From Candidatus Pacearchaeota archaeon (lineage in GTDB: Archaea > Nanoarchaeota > Nanoarchaeia > Pacearchaeales > GW2011-AR1): a stretch of DNA of 24,708 bases. Below the pieces are notes generated by a model. It saw only the letters and a program-made list of their open reading frames with translations. It had not been told where the DNA came from and did not search any database. Shown one piece after another: positions 22,541 to 24,708 of the stretch. Both the position numbers and the translations under genes were made by a program. Position 1 is the first letter of the stretch. Each line of letters starts with the position of its first letter. Location of the stretch: NCBI GenBank assembly GCA_023228245.1, contig JALOBN010000037.1, positions 1-24,708 of the forward strand. Reading direction: 5' to 3'.

Positions 22541-22695
22541 ATCTCGAAGAGTACGTCATTTCATTAAACGTCGCCAACTTGTTACACGACCAAGGCTACA
22601 TCACAGACGAAGCCTATGAGCGATACAAACAGGATCTGGCAGCAAAGATCATAGAAGAGCATGAAAACCGTAAGCCTTGGTGGCGCATATGGTAA
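22537..22695 (+). CDS. Small helical protein, function unknown
   Basis: Fifty-two residues starting MNLEEYVISLNVANLLHDQG and ending in a basic, tryptophan-rich PWWRIW. It is predicted to be two helices and is linked to the glutaredoxin-like gene by an ATGA overlap. The last bases overlap the start of the next, secreted protein. No motif identifies it. Confidence 0.55.
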   Translation: MNLEEYVISLNVANLLHDQGYITDEAYERYKQDLAAKIIEEHENRKPWWRIW

Positions 22696-22880
22696 GGTTA
22701 CTGATATTGTTTCTGCTGCTATCATTGGCAGCAGGCAGCGATATGTCACTGTATGTGGCCGGAAATGCAACCGGTATAGGTAGCCACAATATGAGCATCG
22801 ATGCGCCTGGAGCGAATGTGACGGGAAATAATACAACATGGGTGATTATTTGGGAGGACAGCCAATGGCAGAAGGTTTGA
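22689..22880 (+). CDS. Small secreted protein
   Basis: Sixty-three residues: MVRLLILFLLLSLAAGSDMS is a typical signal peptide with cleavage likely after AAG, followed by a short strand-rich chain with several N-x-(S/T) sites (NATG, NMSI, NVTG, NNTT) that archaeal glycosylation could use. It overlaps the stop of the preceding gene by seven bases. Probably exported or lipid-anchored; function unknown. Confidence 0.55.
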   Translation: MVRLLILFLLLSLAAGSDMSLYVAGNATGIGSHNMSIDAPGANVTGNNTTWVIIWEDSQWQKV

Positions 22881-23053
22881 AATGGGGATTTTGCGGCGCA
22901 TGTTATTGGTTTAAGAAGAAAGATGCTTCGTTGTGTGCTGATCAGCGTGATAAGAATCATGCGTGTGGGATTGGACAATTTAGGCCGAGGAAACTGAGTA
23001 AGGCGGAGAAGCGAAAGACTAAGAGGCAACAGGGAACCAGAGGGGGTGCCTAA
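22865..23053 (+). CDS. Small zinc-ribbon protein
   Basis: Sixty-two residues with C-G-A-C-Y-W, then CAD and HACG, giving four cysteines and a histidine for one zinc site, then a strongly basic tail (RPRKLSKAEKRKTKRQQG) suited to nucleic acid. GGAGG lies nine bases before ATG 22865, inside the previous gene; an in-frame ATG at 22838 would extend it by nine residues but lacks such a site. Function unknown; RNA or DNA binding is likely from charge. Confidence 0.6.
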   Translation: MAEGLKWGFCGACYWFKKKDASLCADQRDKNHACGIGQFRPRKLSKAEKRKTKRQQGTRGGA

Positions 23054-23596
23054 ATGACGTGTATTATCAGCCTGAAACATGCTGGCAAGATCTACATGGG
23101 CGGGGATGCTGCCATCAACAGTTCAGATTCTTGGCTCCAACCCACATCAATGCATCCCAAAATCTGGAAGGATGGTAGCATTTTGGTAGGAGTGGGTGGG
23201 AAGCAACGGATATCACAGTTGATGCAGATATTCAAGTCACCTGCTATCACCTGGGATGCATTCGACTACCTGCAAAACACGTATCTTCCAACAATGATTA
23301 CATATCTAGATGGCAATCGAGTAATCAAAACCAACAACGAGGACGGCATGATCAGTATGGATGCTACAATCCTTATCGGATTGGCGGGGAGGATATTCAA
23401 AATCGATAGCGGATTTGCGATCACTGAATATCCAGAGTATACGGCGATTGGGGCCAACGCCGAAGTTGCCCTGGGTTCCCTATACGCTTCTGGGAACCAC
23501 GGTGTCCATCCAGAGAATAGAATAAACGAAGCACTGCATGCCGTTTTGGATCAATGCGCTAGTGTGAGGGAGCCGTTTACGATATTCGAGATATAA
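23054..23596 (+). CDS. Proteasome-beta-like Ntn hydrolase
   Basis: A 180-residue protein starting MTCIISLKHAGKIYMGGDAA. Removal of Met would leave Thr1 as the N-terminal nucleophile; Asp17 in G-G-D falls at the proteasome beta Asp17 position, and Lys35 in HPKIW is close to the catalytic Lys33 with a two-residue shift. G-S-I-L-V-G-V-G-G-K-Q-R then matches the strand with the conserved glycine seen in bacterial and phage relatives (G-x-x-G-x-x-G-x). The C-terminal AIGANAEVALGSLYASG resembles the G-(S/A)-G-x-x-x-A-L-G region of the family. No propeptide is present. ATG follows the previous TAA directly. Possible roles are virion protein processing or modifying host protein turnover. Confidence 0.72.
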   Translation: MTCIISLKHAGKIYMGGDAAINSSDSWLQPTSMHPKIWKDGSILVGVGGKQRISQLMQIFKSPAITWDAFDYLQNTYLPTMITYLDGNRVIKTNNEDGMISMDATILIGLAGRIFKIDSGFAITEYPEYTAIGANAEVALGSLYASGNHGVHPENRINEALHAVLDQCASVREPFTIFEI

Positions 23597-23603
23597 AATA
23601 TTA

Positions 23604-23628
23604 TAGGATGTAAGCTGCATACATCCTA
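23604..23628. terminator. Bidirectional hairpin terminator
   Basis: TAGGATGTA (23604-23612) and TACATCCTA (23620-23628) form a perfect nine-pair stem with a seven-base loop in the gap between convergent genes, flanked by A/T-rich bases on both sides. It can end transcripts in both directions. Confidence 0.6.
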
Positions 23629-23631
23629 AAA

Positions 23632-23811
23632 TTATTCTTGTTCAATTTCCTCCAATTCTGGAATTAATATTAACATAATCTCATCTAGCGGCTCTGCTGG
23701 AATGATATATTCGCTCTGCTTAATCTGCTGCTCATCTGATGGCATGGCCTCTGTGAATATCTGGTCTATCCTATCCAGAATATCCTCTATAATCTCCTCT
23801 CTGTGCCTCAT
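23632..23811 (-). CDS. Small acidic protein, function unknown
   Basis: Fifty-nine residues, MRHREEIIEDILDRIDQIF to a strongly acidic end (ILIPELEEIEQE). It is predicted helical with amphipathic segments and no cysteine. Its ATG overlaps the TGA of the upstream zinc gene, placing it last in the minus-strand train. No family recognised. Confidence 0.55.
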   Translation of the reverse strand: MRHREEIIEDILDRIDQIFTEAMPSDEQQIKQSEYIIPAEPLDEIMLILIPELEEIEQE

Positions 23812-23957
23812 GGCAAGCCCTTGCTGGCACAATCGGCACATCGTACGTCATATAGTCCCTTTCTGGAATTGATAGCAATATTCCAGCCTTCTTGCGAAGC
23901 TTTCCAGAGTTCGGCTTCTCTGTCGCATCGCGTGCAATGAATTAATTGGTTTGGCAT
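23808..23957 (-). CDS. Small zinc-finger protein
   Basis: Forty-nine residues with two C-x2-C pairs, CTRC at 8-11 and CADC at 40-43, separated by ~28 residues (REAELWKASQEGWN, then RKGLYDVRC), the layout of a small zinc ribbon common in viral genomes. The start overlaps the end of the upstream gene in another frame. A longer in-frame start at 24020 is possible but would cover most of that gene. Likely nucleic acid or protein binding. Confidence 0.65.
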   Translation of the reverse strand: MPNQLIHCTRCDREAELWKASQEGWNIAINSRKGLYDVRCADCASKGLP

Positions 23958-24106
23958 CCTGTCACATCCTGCCTTTCTTCCCACAATCCACAATAATGCA
24001 TGCCCCTGCTCACCGGGCAAACCTCATATTGATAATCCTCTTTGCAGATGGGATTATCGCAGATTTGCGCCGGGCCTTTGGCGAATCTGCATCTACTATC
24101 CATCAT
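23942..24106 (-). CDS. Small cysteine-rich protein
   Basis: Fifty-four residues beginning MMDSRC, with six cysteines (near 6, 16, 21, 30, 39 and 51) and patterns C-x4-C and C-x8-C that could bind zinc or form disulphides. AAAGGAG precedes the two adjacent ATGs. It overlaps genes on both sides and is intact. No family recognised. Confidence 0.55.
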   Translation of the reverse strand: MMDSRCRFAKGPAQICDNPICKEDYQYEVCPVSRGMHYCGLWEERQDVTGCQTN

Positions 24107-24249
24107 GCTCTCCTTTCAGGCATTGGCACATCTTGATAATTGCATCCCAAATTGGGATCTCTAACCATATTATGATGCAGGCACCAGCATATGGAGCCTC
24201 TAAGGTCTTTGCCTATTTTTCCGATATGTGGGCATTTCCAGCATTTCAT
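24103..24249 (-). CDS. Small CxxC / CxC / His protein
   Basis: Forty-eight residues, MKCWKCPHIGK, then ICWCLHHNM and GCNYQD: a C-x2-C pair, a C-x-C pair and adjacent histidines suit one zinc site. GAGGTG precedes ATG 24249, which overlaps the preceding TGA. Its own TGA overlaps the next gene's start. Function unknown. Confidence 0.55.
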   Translation of the reverse strand: MKCWKCPHIGKIGKDLRGSICWCLHHNMVRDPNLGCNYQDVPMPERRA

Positions 24250-24503
24250 AAGCACCTCAATGGCCACATATCATGTGGCAATTCGCGTTCCATAATCGAT
24301 ACCAATAGAGCAGGTGGCAATTGGTCAATCCAATCAAACAAGTCCAATGTCGTTTCCTGTTCTCTGACTGATGCCATCCAGGCATGATGCAGGCCGACGT
24401 GGCCGGAACATCGCATGAAGTGGCCAGGGAATTCGAATAGGTGGCCATGACATGGAGCGTGAGAGGATAGATCGCAGATCATGATAGGTAGCATACAACT
24501 CAT
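24246..24503 (-). CDS. Cysteine/histidine-rich protein
   Basis: Eighty-five residues. The N-terminal half is dense in metal ligands: C10, H15, C18, H19, H21, H28, C32, H35, H39 and H40 (CHGHLF, MRCSGHVGLHH). The second half (LDLFDWIDQLPPALLVSIM) looks like an amphipathic helix. AAGGT precedes ATG 24503 by about nine bases; later in-frame ATGs at 24494 or 24482 are possible. It heads the five-gene minus-strand train and is read from the divergent promoter near 24550. Confidence 0.5.
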   Translation of the reverse strand: MSCMLPIMICDLSSHAPCHGHLFEFPGHFMRCSGHVGLHHAWMASVREQETTLDLFDWIDQLPPALLVSIMERELPHDMWPLRCL

Positions 24504-24545
24504 GATATTTGAACCTTTCTCTAGTCAAATAATCGCTAAACACAA

Positions 24546-24556
24546 TCTTTAAATAA
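24546..24556. promoter_or_regulatory. Divergent TATA region
   Basis: CTTTAAATAAC contains TTTAAA, which reads as a TATA box on both strands. On the plus strand it lies 26 bases before ATG 24577 (leaderless). On the minus strand it predicts a start near 24525 and a short leader before ATG 24503. Confidence 0.5.
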
Positions 24557-24576
24557 CAAGAAACTAAAGGATAAGC

Positions 24577-24708
24577 ATGGCTAAAATAGGAATAGACATA
24601 AGTGATGAAATCGCGGGAAAGCTTCGTGATTTTACCCTTAAGCGGTATGGTGTATTTAGAGGACAATCAAAAGTCGTGGAAGAGGCGCTTGAAGCATACC
24701 TAGAAAAG
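24577..24708 (+). CDS. Ribbon-helix-helix regulator, N-terminal part
   Basis: Forty-four residues are visible before the window ends, in frame: a short strand IGIDISDEIAGKLRDF, then FRGQSKVVEEALEAYLEK. The pattern strand, helix, (G)-x-S-x-V-V-E-E-A-L is the classic CopG/MetJ ribbon-helix-helix signature. Predicted leaderless start from the TTTAAATA box. Probably a transcriptional regulator of this or the neighbouring divergent operon. Confidence 0.75.
   Translation, partial: MAKIGIDISDEIAGKLRDFTLKRYGVFRGQSKVVEEALEAYLEK

Noticed and set aside
1..24708. CRISPR array or insertion sequence
   Set aside because: No regularly spaced repeats, transposase or terminal inverted repeats were seen.

Overview
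The window reads as part of the genome of a long-tailed, siphovirus-like archaeal virus or provirus (Caudoviricetes). Archaeal signs are AT-rich TATA-type boxes (TTATAAATA, CTTAAATA, TTTATAA, TTTAAATA) about 26 bases before start codons or predicted RNA starts, several apparently leaderless genes, Shine-Dalgarno sequences of the GGAGG/GGTGATC type, and T-tract terminators. Frequent ATA and AGG codons and the overall style suggest a euryarchaeal, perhaps methanogen-related, host; that host call is inference. Terminase, portal, major capsid and integrase genes are not present, so this is the neck/tail module plus an accessory region.

Layout. 1-2146: end of a neck or tail gene, a MuF-like protein and a gp10-like tail-completion protein, split by homing endonuclease HNH1. 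2137-2339: a structured non-coding region (long inverted repeat with a tRNA-like T-arm) and a palindromic promoter. 2338-5124: two paralogous tail tube-like proteins, a small CxxC protein and the tail assembly chaperone pair, whose second product appears to need a programmed -1 frameshift at A AAA AAG. 5177-12730: tape measure, a distal tail protein and a hub-like protein. 12737-16628: three paralogous collar-domain fibre proteins, with HNH2 and HNH3 placed before fibres 1 and 2. 16643-18514 (minus): six genes joined by overlapping stop/start codons: small ribbon-helix-helix-like protein, HNH4, secreted protein, mini-collar protein and two unknowns. 18558-20105: a beta-helix spike-like protein with a signal peptide. 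20201-23596: about twelve small coupled genes (helix-turn-helix proteins, a glutaredoxin-like protein, zinc-binding and membrane proteins) ending in a proteasome-beta-like Ntn hydrolase. 23632-24503 (minus): five small coupled genes, four of them cysteine-rich. 24577-end: start of a ribbon-helix-helix regulator.

The most notable points are the four modular HNH endonucleases, two of which share an RNA leader with compensatory stem changes beginning at the predicted transcription start; the frameshift site; two genes whose best-supported start codon is AUA; the viral proteasome-like gene; and the tRNA-like inverted repeat inside the tail cluster. All calls come from reading the sequence; no database search was run.
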